Below are positions 46,282 through 54,267 of a stretch of 64,000 nt of DNA, piece after piece. Below the pieces are notes generated by a model. The model searched no databases, was not told the DNA's origin, and worked only from the letters and a program-made list of their open reading frames with translations. Source of the DNA: AP-15 sp963762575 (GTDB taxonomy: Bacteria; Pseudomonadota; Alphaproteobacteria; ATCC43930; CGMCC-115725); assembly GCA_963762575.1 (NCBI GenBank), contig CAVXLL010000011.1:186001-250000 (forward strand). The letters are read 5' to 3'. The number at the start of each line of letters is the position of its first letter. Within the stretch, counting starts at the first letter, position 1. The position numbers and the translations under genes are program-made.

Positions 46282-47184
46282 ATGCCGGAAGGCATCGTCC
46301 TCGGCGAGCGCGCATCGCCCGCCGGCGAGATATGGCGACGCTTTCGCCGCCACAAACTGGCCGTCGCGAGCACGGCCATTCTGGCGTTGATGGCGCTGGC
46401 GGTGGCATTCGGGCCGCTGCTGTGGCGCGTGCCGATCAACGACATCGATTTCAGCTCGCATCTCGAAGGCCCGTCGTGGAATCATCCATTCGGCACCGAC
46501 GATCTCGGCCAGGATCTGCTCGCCCGCATGCTTTATGGCGGCCGCATATCCTTGGCGGTCGGACTGGCTGCCATGCTGGTGTCGGTCATTGTCGGGACGA
46601 CCATCGGTGCGATCGCCGGCATGTCTCGCGGCAGTGTCGATGCGGCGCTGATGTGGCTTACCGACCTGTTCCTGTCGCTGCCGCCGTTGCCATTGCTGTT
46701 GCTGATTATTTACCTGTTTCGCGAGCCCTTGACGCAGTTGGTCGGGCTCGAGGCCGGCACCTTCATCCTGGTTGTCGTGGTGATCGGCGGCTTCCGGTGG
46801 ATGCAGGTGGCGCGGCTCGTGCGCGCGCAGTTTTTCTCGCTGCGCGAAAAGGAGTTTGTCGAAGCGGCGCGGGCTCTCGGCATGAGCAGCTTCCGCCTGG
46901 TGATACGCCATATCCTGCCGAACTCGTTGGGGCCCATCATCGTCGCCGGTACGATCGACGTCGCCGCCGCCATCATTGCCGAATCGACCTTGTCCTTTCT
47001 CGGCCTCGGCTTCCCGCCGGATATTCCCACCTGGGGACGCATTCTGTTCGACGCCAAGGATTACCTCGACATCGCCCCGCACTGGGCGTTGTTCGCCGGC
47101 GGGGCGATTTTTCTCGCGGTGCTGTCGATCAACCTCATCGGAGATGGATTGCGCGACGCGCTGGATCCGCGCACGTCAGACTAG
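46282..47184 (+). CDS. Dipeptide-type ABC transporter permease (DppC-like)
   Basis: About 300 residues from ATG 46282, 4 bp after the dppB-like stop; earlier starts at 46246 or 46228 would overlap. The N-terminal RFRRHKLAVASTAILALMALAVAF helix, HPFGTDDLGQDLLARMLYGGRISLAVG, the loop FVEAARALGMSSFRLVIRHILPNSLGPIIV and STLSFLGLGFPPDIPTWGRIL are DppC hallmarks. Together with the DppB-like protein it forms the channel. No ATPase genes (dppD/dppF) follow; the next gene is on the opposite strand. Confidence 0.93.
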   Translation: MPEGIVLGERASPAGEIWRRFRRHKLAVASTAILALMALAVAFGPLLWRVPINDIDFSSHLEGPSWNHPFGTDDLGQDLLARMLYGGRISLAVGLAAMLVSVIVGTTIGAIAGMSRGSVDAALMWLTDLFLSLPPLPLLLLIIYLFREPLTQLVGLEAGTFILVVVVIGGFRWMQVARLVRAQFFSLREKEFVEAARALGMSSFRLVIRHILPNSLGPIIVAGTIDVAAAIIAESTLSFLGLGFPPDIPTWGRILFDAKDYLDIAPHWALFAGGAIFLAVLSINLIGDGLRDALDPRTSD

Positions 47185-47198
47185 AGGTAATCGGGGGC

Positions 47199-48524
47199 CT
47201 AGAGTCCGTGGGAGGCGAGAAATCCGCGCCAGCCGTCATAAAGCGGTTGACCGTCGCGCAAAGCCCTGAGCAACGCGGGATCCACTCCCACGGCGGTGCC
47301 GCACGGCAGCGCGAGCCAGCGGATCTCCTCCGCTCCGTCGACGCGGCTACACAGGGCCCGGTTCAGATCGGCTACAGAGGCGTGTCCGGGCTCGGCGGGC
47401 ATAATGTCCCCAGCAGCGCACAACGTCAGCAGCGTCTTCAAATCCTCGGTTCTCGCGAGCCGGCCCGCGCTCAATTTGGCCACGATTGCCCGAGCTGCCG
47501 GGCTGTCGTAGGTCACCGAACCGGCGGGAGTGGTCATCGTGTAGCGGATCGCCGGCACCGGGCGGGCCAGCAAGAATGTGCTCGATTGAAGGCGGCCGGC
47601 CCGCTCGTCGAGGCCGAGCCGCCGGTTGCCTCGGGCGAACACGTCGCAGCGGAACCGCTGGTCGAGATAGTAGTCGCGCACCAGCTCGCGGGCGTCACGC
47701 TCGGTTATTGCCCCGAGTGTCTGGCGGGCCGCTTCGTCTAGCACCAGCCAGTCGAAATTTTCACTGAGTGTCGCGGAGCCGACCGGCTCGAGGCCGATCG
47801 TCGCCATGTCTCTTCTGACCTCGGTGACATAGAGCGGCTGCCACGCGGGGGGCATGAACTCGTGGACGAGATAGGCCGGCGGATAGTCCTCTGGCCGCTC
47901 TTGCAATTCCTTGACAATGAAGCTCGCCGCCAACGACGCGGCGCCGGCCAGTCTGCGGGCGAGCTCGGCCGCTGCCGTGAAGCGTTCGAAATTGCCGCCA
48001 GGGAATGTGCGGCCGAACTCTCGCAACAGACCTTGAAAGGGCAGATCGCGCGCCCATCCCGGCATTGCATTATAGCTGAGGTAGACAAGGCCGCCCGGTT
48101 TAAGCTGGCGATCGATGAATCGGCGCACGGCGCGCTGCGCCTCGGGGCCGATCCAGGTGTAGACGCCGTGTGCGACGATGTAATCGAACTGCGGCAATTC
48201 GAGATCGATCGCCGCAGCAAAATCCACGGCATGCAATCTTAAGTTCGGGATCGTCGCGGCCGCCATCAGCCGGCGCGCATGATCGATGTGCACCGGCATC
48301 GCATCGATGCCGTGGAACACGCCCGCCGGATGGGTTGCGGCGAGGATGGCGGCGGTGACCCCCTGGCCGCAGCCGAGATCGCACCACGCGAAACCATCTT
48401 GCCGTGCGGGGGCCTCGATCCCGGCGACGAGCGCCACATGATCGAGCCAAGCCGGCGCCAGCATCGGTTTGAAGTCCCGCAAATACGGGATATCGGCCGC
48501 ATAACCGTCACCTTCTCGCGCCAT
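47199..48524 (-). CDS. SAM-dependent methyltransferase with methyltransferase regulatory domain
   Basis: 441 residues. The N-terminal class I domain has WCDLGCGQGVTAAILAATHP (SAM-binding GxGxG variant), FHGIDAMPVHIDHARRL, and FDYIVAHGVYTWIGPEAQRAV. After about residue 220 comes a methyltransferase regulatory region (MTREG/PKMT type): FIVKELQERPEDYPPAYLVHEFMPP, DYYLDQRFRCDVFARG, and TEDLKTLLTLCAAG. Such proteins modify proteins or small acceptors; the target is unknown. Divergent from the adenylate cyclase/TPR gene, with a 200-bp gap. Confidence 0.83.
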   Translation of the reverse strand: MAREGDGYAADIPYLRDFKPMLAPAWLDHVALVAGIEAPARQDGFAWCDLGCGQGVTAAILAATHPAGVFHGIDAMPVHIDHARRLMAAATIPNLRLHAVDFAAAIDLELPQFDYIVAHGVYTWIGPEAQRAVRRFIDRQLKPGGLVYLSYNAMPGWARDLPFQGLLREFGRTFPGGNFERFTAAAELARRLAGAASLAASFIVKELQERPEDYPPAYLVHEFMPPAWQPLYVTEVRRDMATIGLEPVGSATLSENFDWLVLDEAARQTLGAITERDARELVRDYYLDQRFRCDVFARGNRRLGLDERAGRLQSSTFLLARPVPAIRYTMTTPAGSVTYDSPAARAIVAKLSAGRLARTEDLKTLLTLCAAGDIMPAEPGHASVADLNRALCSRVDGAEEIRWLALPCGTAVGVDPALLRALRDGQPLYDGWRGFLASHGL

Positions 48525-48724
48525 TGTTTATCGATATCATCACAGAGCGCACCGAGACCACGGAGAATGGATCGAAAAAGCGGGCCGCCGTCCCGGCTTT
48601 GCCGGACCGCTCTCGGCCCAGTGAACGGAAACTACAACGCCGCCATCGAACAAAGCGGGAATAATTGCTATATTCGTCTGTGGAACGTTTCAGTCGCGGC
48701 AGCAGCGCCCCTCAAGGAGGGCCG

Positions 48725-50641
48725 GTGTCAGAAGTCCAGGTAGTCGAACGAAAGCTCGCCGTGATCTTTGCGGCCGATATTGCCGAGTACAGCCGGCTGA
48801 TGGGGCTGGACGAGGTCGGCACGTTGCGCCGGCTGCAAGCCTACCGCGCGATCCTCGATCGATTGATAGCCGCCCATCGCGGCCGGATCTTCAATACCGC
48901 CGGCGACAGTTTTGTCGCCGATTTTGCGAGTGCGGTCGATGCCTGCGAGTGCGCCGTCGCGGTTCAGGACGCCATCGAAAAAGAAAACGAGGGCCGCCCC
49001 GCCGGCGAGCAGATGCGGTTCCGCATCGGCATCCATCTCGGAGACGTACTCATCGAGGGACCGAACCTGTTCGGCGACGGCGTCAACATCGCCGCCCGGT
49101 TGGAGGCGCTCGCCGAACCGGGCGGTATTTGCCTCTCCGGTGCCGTGCGCGACCAGATCGGCTCTCGCCTGCCTATCGGGCTGACAGCTCTCGGCGAGCA
49201 GCGGGTCAAGAACATTGCCGAGCCGGTGCGTGTATTCAAGGTCGGCGGAGCCCCCGGCCGAAGGTCGCCGCCATCCGTCCGCGGCCGAGGGGCGACGATC
49301 CGTGCCGTCATGGCCGGTCCCGCCGTCCTGGCGCTGATTGCGGCGGCGGGGGCGGCGTGGTGGTTGTGGCCCGGCCGGCATTCCGCACCGCAGCCGCTCC
49401 AGGCGGAGTCGACAAATGCGCCGGCTCAGCCGTCTTCGGCGCCGCGATTGTCGATTGTCGTGCTGCCTTTCGCGAATCTCAGCAACGATCCGCAACAAGA
49501 GTATTTCGTGGACGGCATCACCGAAGATCTGACGACCGACATCGCGCGCATCCAGGGCAGCCAGGTTCTCGCCTGGAATACCGCCTTCACCTACAAGGGC
49601 AAGCCGTTCGACGCCAAGCAAATCGGTCGCGAATTGAACGTCCGCTACGTTCTGGAGGGCAGCGTCCAGCGATCCGGCAATCAGGTCCGGATCAACGTCC
49701 AGCTGGTCGATGCCGACACCGGCGCGCATCTGTGGGCCGAGCGCTTCGACCGCGACATAAGCGACCTGTTCACCGTACAAAACGAGATTACCGCACGCAT
49801 TGCGCGATCGCTGGAATTGCAGCTCGCAATCGCCGAGGCTCGCCGCCCGACCGACAATCCCGACGCGCTCGATTATCTGCTGCGCGGCCGTGCCGTGATG
49901 ACGCGGCCGATCTCGAAGGAAAACTACGACGAGGCGGTAAAGCTTTTCGAGACTGCCTTGGCGCTCGACCCGAAAGCGGTCGATGCGGCTGCCTGGCTGT
50001 CGGTTGCGCTGACGGTCCGCGTCACAGATGAGCTCAGCACCGACCCGGATGCCGACCTGCAGCGAGCGAAGCGGCTGGCCGAGCAGGCTCTGGAGGGATC
50101 GCCGGACAGCGCGCTCGCGCATTACGCAAAGGGCCAGGTGTTGCGTGCGCAGTCGCGGTGCCGGGAAGCCATTCCCGAGTTCGAGAGGGCGATCGCGCTC
50201 GATCCCAGCCGAGTGCCGGCTTATGCCCATGTCGGTTGGTGCAAGTTTCTGACCGGCTCGGTCGACGAGGCGATCCCCTATTTCGAACAGGCAATCCGCC
50301 TTAGCCCCTCCGGACCCGGCATCGCCCCATGGTACGGCCGGCTGGGGGTCATGCAGCTGCTCCAAGGGCACACCGACCAGGCGATCGTCTGGCTCGAAAA
50401 AGCCAATGGCGAGAATCCGCGGTTGCCCTTTGTACACGCCTATCTCGCGGCGGGTTATGCTCTCGAGGGGAACGCTGAACGGGCCGAAGCACAACTCGCC
50501 GAGGCACAGCGATTGAGCAAGGGCTATTCGAGCCTGGCAAACGTGGAGAAATCAACCTGGTACGACGAACCAAAAATTCGTGCCTTGGCCGAAGCCACCT
50601 ATTTTCCGGGTTTGCGAGAGGCCGGTATCCCGGTAGAGTGA
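48725..50641 (+). CDS. Cytoplasmic-anchored class III adenylate cyclase with TolB-like and TPR domains
   Basis: 638 residues from GTG 48725, which has AAGGAGGG just upstream; an in-frame ATG at 48665 is less likely. The cyclase domain (about 5-180) opens with AVIFAADIAEYSRLMGLDE and holds RIGIHLGDVLIEGPNLFGDGVNIAARLEALAEPGG. A transmembrane helix follows (AVLALIAAAGAAWWLW), then a TolB-N-like segment (SIVVLPFANLSNDPQQEYFVDGITEDL) and TPR repeats (380-620). This layout is common in Rhizobiales. It makes cAMP in response to protein or membrane signals. The stop is 2 bp from the next start. Confidence 0.92.
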   Translation: MSEVQVVERKLAVIFAADIAEYSRLMGLDEVGTLRRLQAYRAILDRLIAAHRGRIFNTAGDSFVADFASAVDACECAVAVQDAIEKENEGRPAGEQMRFRIGIHLGDVLIEGPNLFGDGVNIAARLEALAEPGGICLSGAVRDQIGSRLPIGLTALGEQRVKNIAEPVRVFKVGGAPGRRSPPSVRGRGATIRAVMAGPAVLALIAAAGAAWWLWPGRHSAPQPLQAESTNAPAQPSSAPRLSIVVLPFANLSNDPQQEYFVDGITEDLTTDIARIQGSQVLAWNTAFTYKGKPFDAKQIGRELNVRYVLEGSVQRSGNQVRINVQLVDADTGAHLWAERFDRDISDLFTVQNEITARIARSLELQLAIAEARRPTDNPDALDYLLRGRAVMTRPISKENYDEAVKLFETALALDPKAVDAAAWLSVALTVRVTDELSTDPDADLQRAKRLAEQALEGSPDSALAHYAKGQVLRAQSRCREAIPEFERAIALDPSRVPAYAHVGWCKFLTGSVDEAIPYFEQAIRLSPSGPGIAPWYGRLGVMQLLQGHTDQAIVWLEKANGENPRLPFVHAYLAAGYALEGNAERAEAQLAEAQRLSKGYSSLANVEKSTWYDEPKIRALAEATYFPGLREAGIPVE

Positions 50642-50643
50642 CG

Positions 50644-51018
50644 ATGATGCTTACCATGCCGAGGCTCGCTGTCCTGGCCGTTTTACTGATGGCGCCGGTT
50701 GGTGCCATGGCGCAGGGGGCGGCCGTGCGTCAGGCCTGCGGCCCGGAGATCCAGCAGCATTGCGCCGGGGTACAACCCGGCGAGGGTCGGCTACGGGCCT
50801 GCGTCAAAGAGAATTTCGCCGCCTTCTCGGAGCTCTGCAAGCAAGCCTTGCTGAGCACCGTGGCGGTGGTCAGGGCCTGCAAGTCGGATGTCCAGCGGAC
50901 GTGTCCGGGTGTTCAACCCGGCGGCGGCCGCATCCAGGCCTGCATGAAGGACCATTTCGCCGAGTACTCCGACCCGTGCAAGCAGGCGATCATCACCGCG
51001 AAATTCGGCAGCCGTTAG
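50644..51018 (+). CDS. Secreted cysteine-rich repeat protein
   Basis: 124 residues: a signal peptide (LAVLAVLLMAPVGAMAQ) and two copies of a roughly 45-residue motif with the order C...C.GV.PG.GR...C......F...C (QACGPEIQQHCAGVQPGEGRL and ACKSDVQRTCPGVQPGGGRI). This resembles the Cys-rich Golgi-type repeat family and suggests four disulfides in two units. Periplasmic role unknown. It sits 2 bp after the adenylate cyclase and is probably co-transcribed with it. Confidence 0.78.
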   Translation: MMLTMPRLAVLAVLLMAPVGAMAQGAAVRQACGPEIQQHCAGVQPGEGRLRACVKENFAAFSELCKQALLSTVAVVRACKSDVQRTCPGVQPGGGRIQACMKDHFAEYSDPCKQAIITAKFGSR

Positions 51019-51037
51019 CGTTGTCGCGTGGTGCCCC

Positions 51038-52093
51038 TCACCCCGCACCAATGAGCGCGGTTTCGCCCGCAATTTCGACCGCGGTGCCGAATCGGCGGGA
51101 GAGCTCGGCGATATGTTCGAGGATCGCCCAAGCATCCGCCCCGCGCGCGATCGAGGGGCGGCCGCGGGTGGCAAGATCCGCCGGTCCGCCGAGTCCTTCC
51201 GAATTCAGGTGGATCGGCGTCAAGGTCATGTCCCGCAATCGGCCGCCGACAAACCGGCATTCGGCGACGGCGCTCTGCCACACGGCATCGTCGTAATAGC
51301 CCTGCGGCGTCGCGGTCTGGAAAATCAGATTGCCGAGGTCGTAGAAGATCGGCCTTCCGCGATAGAGCTCGATTCCGTGCAGCCGCGGCGCGCCATGGCT
51401 GACGTAAAGCGAGGCACCCGCGTCGATGCACTGCCGGGCAAACCCACGCTGCCATTCGGGCGTTTGTCGGCCACCCTCTTCGAGGATGTGATCGTGGTGA
51501 TAGGCCAGCACGATGTCGGCCTGGGCGGCAGCCTCCGCGATTGCCGCAAAGGTACGGGCGATGTCCCCTGCATCGAGCGCGCCCTCGCTGCCGTGGCGCA
51601 GCTCATTGACGCCGGCGCGGGTAGCGGTGGCGGCGGCGCCGTCGCGAATGGCGCCGCTCGCCGTCGCAACGATCGCAACCGTGCCCTGTGCAGTGCGCCG
51701 ATACGCCGGCGCCGCAGCTGTGGCGAGGTTGGGACCCGCCCCGGCATGGGTAAAGCTGCGAGCATCCAACTCCGCGAGCGCGCCAATGATCCCGCCAGTG
51801 CCGAGATCCCAAAGATGATTATTGGCCGTCGCCAATAGCGAGATCGACAGGTCTTTGAGGCAATCCAACACCACCGGATCGGCGGCATGCAGGAAGACCC
51901 CCTCGCGCGTGGGCGCCCCGGCCCGGGGGCCGCGGATCGCCGTCTCCAGATCCGTAAAGCAGGCATCGGCCCGCCCGAACATCGCCGCCAACGCCGCAAA
52001 ATCCGGCCAAACATCTGCGCGCAAATCATGCTGGATCAGCGCCTGACCCAATACCGTCAGATGCAAGTTATCCTTGGCGCGGGGAGTGGTCAT
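51038..52093 (-). CDS. CapA-family metallophosphatase-like protein (poly-gamma-glutamate capsule type)
   Basis: 351 residues from ATG 52093 (the frame extends to 52171). CapA features: LHLTVLGQALIQHDLR at the start, CFTDLETAIRGP, LLATANNHLWDLGTGG, VLAYHHDHILEEGG, VSHGAPRLHGIELYRGRPIFYDLGNLIFQT. The usual metal-binding Asp/His set is present in most motifs. It is related to PgsA/CapA proteins of capsule or poly-gamma-glutamate export, and to soluble periplasmic relatives. No signal peptide is obvious, so localisation is uncertain. It runs convergently with the Cys-rich gene. Confidence 0.85.
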   Translation of the reverse strand: MTTPRAKDNLHLTVLGQALIQHDLRADVWPDFAALAAMFGRADACFTDLETAIRGPRAGAPTREGVFLHAADPVVLDCLKDLSISLLATANNHLWDLGTGGIIGALAELDARSFTHAGAGPNLATAAAPAYRRTAQGTVAIVATASGAIRDGAAATATRAGVNELRHGSEGALDAGDIARTFAAIAEAAAQADIVLAYHHDHILEEGGRQTPEWQRGFARQCIDAGASLYVSHGAPRLHGIELYRGRPIFYDLGNLIFQTATPQGYYDDAVWQSAVAECRFVGGRLRDMTLTPIHLNSEGLGGPADLATRGRPSIARGADAWAILEHIAELSRRFGTAVEIAGETALIGAG

Positions 52094-52297
52094 CGGGCCG
52101 ATCATAGCGTCCGCAATCCCGTCCCGGCCACCCTTACGGGCCCGCCTGTGGCACGCCCCGATCACCGGCACGGATCCTTCGGGATCAATACGCTATTCAG
52201 TGGTCCTGCGTTTGACCGAAGTTGCGGCTTGCGAAACGGTAAGAACTAGTTAGGTCATCCAGCTAGTATCCCAAATTAGGTTGGTGTAATCATTACG

Positions 52298-52735
52298 GTG
52301 GGAGCCTTCGGGGCGAAGAGGCACCTTTCGAGCCTCCTCGATCGGGTGGCTGGGAGCGAGGAAGTGGTTATAACCAAGCACGGGAAGCCGGTGGCCCGGC
52401 TGGTGAGTGCGGCACGGGTCGATCGAGAACGCGTCAGTGACGCGTCCGAAAAGCTCAAGCTGTTGCGCAAGCGAACCACGCTCGGCGGGCTCTCCTGGCG
52501 GGTGCTGCGGGATGCGGGACGCCGGCGAGCACTCTCGTTATCGATTTGTCCGCGGCGCTCAGCTGGTGCTTCGAAGACGAGGCCCCTACGCGATCGGACG
52601 CTCTGTTCGAACGGGTTCGCGACCAGGGTGCGGTCGTTCCCGGACTTTGGCATCTGGAAGTCGCCAATGCTCTTCTACAGGCGGAAAAGCGTGGCCGGAT
52701 CGCCACGGCCGACGTCGCGATCCGCCTGGATTTGA
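52298..52735 (+). CDS. Phd/YefM-type antitoxin with lost stop codon
   Basis: From GTG 52298 the frame gives VGAFGAKRHLSSLLDRVAGS, then EEVVITKHGKPVARLVSAAR, the typical N-terminal DNA-binding and dimerisation part of Phd antitoxins, with a C-terminal tail LLRKRTTLGGLSWRVLRDAGRR. A TGA would be expected after this at 52526-52528; the codon is CGA instead, so the frame runs on to 52735. The original product would be about 76 residues. It is followed in the next frame by a PIN toxin gene. Confidence 0.7.
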   Translation: MGAFGAKRHLSSLLDRVAGSEEVVITKHGKPVARLVSAARVDRERVSDASEKLKLLRKRTTLGGLSWRVLRDAGRRRALSLSICPRRSAGASKTRPLRDRTLCSNGFATRVRSFPDFGIWKSPMLFYRRKSVAGSPRPTSRSAWI

Positions 52736-52938
52736 TCGCCGCGTTGCCGATCGCGACCGACAACGAAACAACTGCACGCGCTTGGCGCGCGATCGTTGCG
52801 CTCGCGAGGGCCGAAGGATTGACGACCTACGACGCGACATATTTGGAGCTTGCGATCCGCCGCGGTCTGCCGCTGCTAACCAAGGATGAGGCGTTCATCT
52901 CTGCAGCCGAGCGAACCGACGTGCCGGTTCCCGCCTGA
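52525..52938 (+). pseudogene. VapC-type PIN-domain toxin with lost start codon
   Basis: The frame reads STLVIDLSAALSWCFEDEAP, then PGLWHLEVANALLQAEKRG, LTTYDATYLELAIRRGLPLLTKDEAF to TGA 52936-52938, about 137 residues, a VapC/PIN nuclease with its acidic residues (VID, YDATYLEL). The natural start would be GTG at 52525-52527; the sequence has GCG. TTG 52546 is usable but would remove the first catalytic Asp. The same T-to-C change would account for both the lost antitoxin stop and the lost toxin start. Confidence 0.7.
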
Positions 52939-53129
52939 TTCTCCGCATAGCCAGCGCCGCGCATTCCTTGCTGACGTTTTTATTGCAACGCTGGCTGAGG
53001 AGCGTGCCGGCCCTACTGGCCGAACCCTACCCGCTGATTGGGGGCCTCTGAAAATGGAGACTCCCGGATCCGTATCGATGACGGACAGCGACGAGCCATC
53101 GACCGCGACGAATATATCGTTGGAGCGCT

Positions 53130-53519
53130 TTGCTTAGGGTTTTTACCGGTCAACCCGATCTCGCTCTCGAGCATTTTGAGGCCTATTTGCGCCTCAGCCC
53201 GCGTGATCGCATGGCAACCTATCTGAATGGAATTGGTGAAGCCCACTTCTTCAGTCGCCGGTTCGACGAGGCGGCCGCAAAGCTGCTGGCCTCGCTCGAC
53301 CTGGCTCCGAGCTTCCCGGTGACCTACCGCGTTCTCGCCGCCTGCTATGCGCATATGGGACGGCTCGACGAAGCGCGAGAGATCGTCGGGCGGCTGCGCG
53401 CGATCAGCCCTGTCGTGGTGGAGCGCGCGACGCGGTATCGGAACCCGGAGCACCGCGAGCTTTACCTCTCCGGCCTGCGCTTGGCGGCCGGCAAGATCCA
53501 CGAATTCGCGTGCCGGTGA
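53130..53519 (+). pseudogene. TPR-containing C-terminal remnant (adenylate cyclase/TPR family)
   Basis: 130 residues of TPR-like helices: FTGQPDLALEHFEAYLRLSP, AYLNGIGEAHF-type repeats, FPVTYRVLAACYAHMGRLDEAREIVGRL, and an end RNPEHRELYLSGLRLAAG that is typical of the C-terminus of rhizobial cyclase-TolB-TPR proteins. The only start candidate is TTG 53130, and no cyclase or TolB domain precedes it within the preceding 190 bp. It is likely a leftover of a larger gene similar to 48725-50641. Confidence 0.65.
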
Positions 53520-53534
53520 TCGGTCGACTTCGCG

Positions 53535-54263
53535 TCAGCGAGGTTCGCGAACGATGCGGACGAAGGTCGCGAGAATCCGGAACCCTGCTTTGACGGTACC
53601 GCGGAGGGTTCCCGCGACCTTGGATTTGCCGGCGAGGCGGCGGCCGTGCGGCACTGGGACCTCCAATACGCGCAGGCCGGCGCGCGCCGCTCGCATTTGC
53701 ATCTCGAGGTTCCAGCCATAAGTCATCTCGCGCATGCCGAGCCGCCTCAACGCATCGGCGCGGATCGCCCGGAAAGCGCACATGTCGGTAAAGCGCACGC
53801 CGTAAATGAGCCCGATCGCACCGCCAATCGCGCGGCCGGCAAGCGCCTGATGGGCCCCCATGCTGCCTTTCTCGCGCGCCCCGCGGGTGCGGGAGCCGAT
53901 CACGAAATCTTGTTTGTCCGCGAGGATCGGCTGCACCAGGTTCGGGATCGCCTCGGGCCGGTCACCACCGTCGCCATCAAGGAAAACGAGGATCTCCGCC
54001 CCGTCTTCGATCGCCGCCGCTGTGCCTTTGGCACAGGCCCGGCCGTAACCACGCTGCCGTTCGACGAGCACCCTTGCCCCGGCGGCGCAAGCTTCAGCGA
54101 CGGTGCGATCGCGGCTGCCGCCGTCGACGACGATGACCTGGTCGACCCAGCCGTACGGCATCGCCGCGAGCACCGGGCCGATCGCCCCCTGCTCGTCGAG
54201 AACCGGAATGATTACTGCGATGCGCGCGCCTCGCTCCTCACCCCGACCTCTCCCCGAGCACAC
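53535..54263 (-). CDS. Glycosyltransferase family 2, dolichyl-phosphate-mannose synthase-like
   Basis: About 242 residues from GTG 54263, 4 bp after the radical SAM stop, with GGAGCC upstream. GT-A features: IAVIIPVLDEQGAIGPVLAAM, VIVVDGGSRDRTVAEAC, GYGRACAKGTAAA, ILVFLDGDGGDRPEAIPNLV (DxD-type metal site), and FTDMCAFRAIRADALRRLGM. It transfers a sugar from a nucleotide donor to a lipid carrier or other acceptor in the cytoplasm. It is the last gene of the minus-strand run from 58.9 kb. Confidence 0.9.
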   Translation of the reverse strand: MCSGRGRGEERGARIAVIIPVLDEQGAIGPVLAAMPYGWVDQVIVVDGGSRDRTVAEACAAGARVLVERQRGYGRACAKGTAAAIEDGAEILVFLDGDGGDRPEAIPNLVQPILADKQDFVIGSRTRGAREKGSMGAHQALAGRAIGGAIGLIYGVRFTDMCAFRAIRADALRRLGMREMTYGWNLEMQMRAARAGLRVLEVPVPHGRRLAGKSKVAGTLRGTVKAGFRILATFVRIVREPR

Positions 54264-54267
54264 CCCG

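Noticed and set aside
48728..50494. Long minus-strand frame opposite the cyclase/TPR gene
   Set aside because: Antisense shadow of a GC-rich gene with complete cyclase, TolB-like and TPR motifs.
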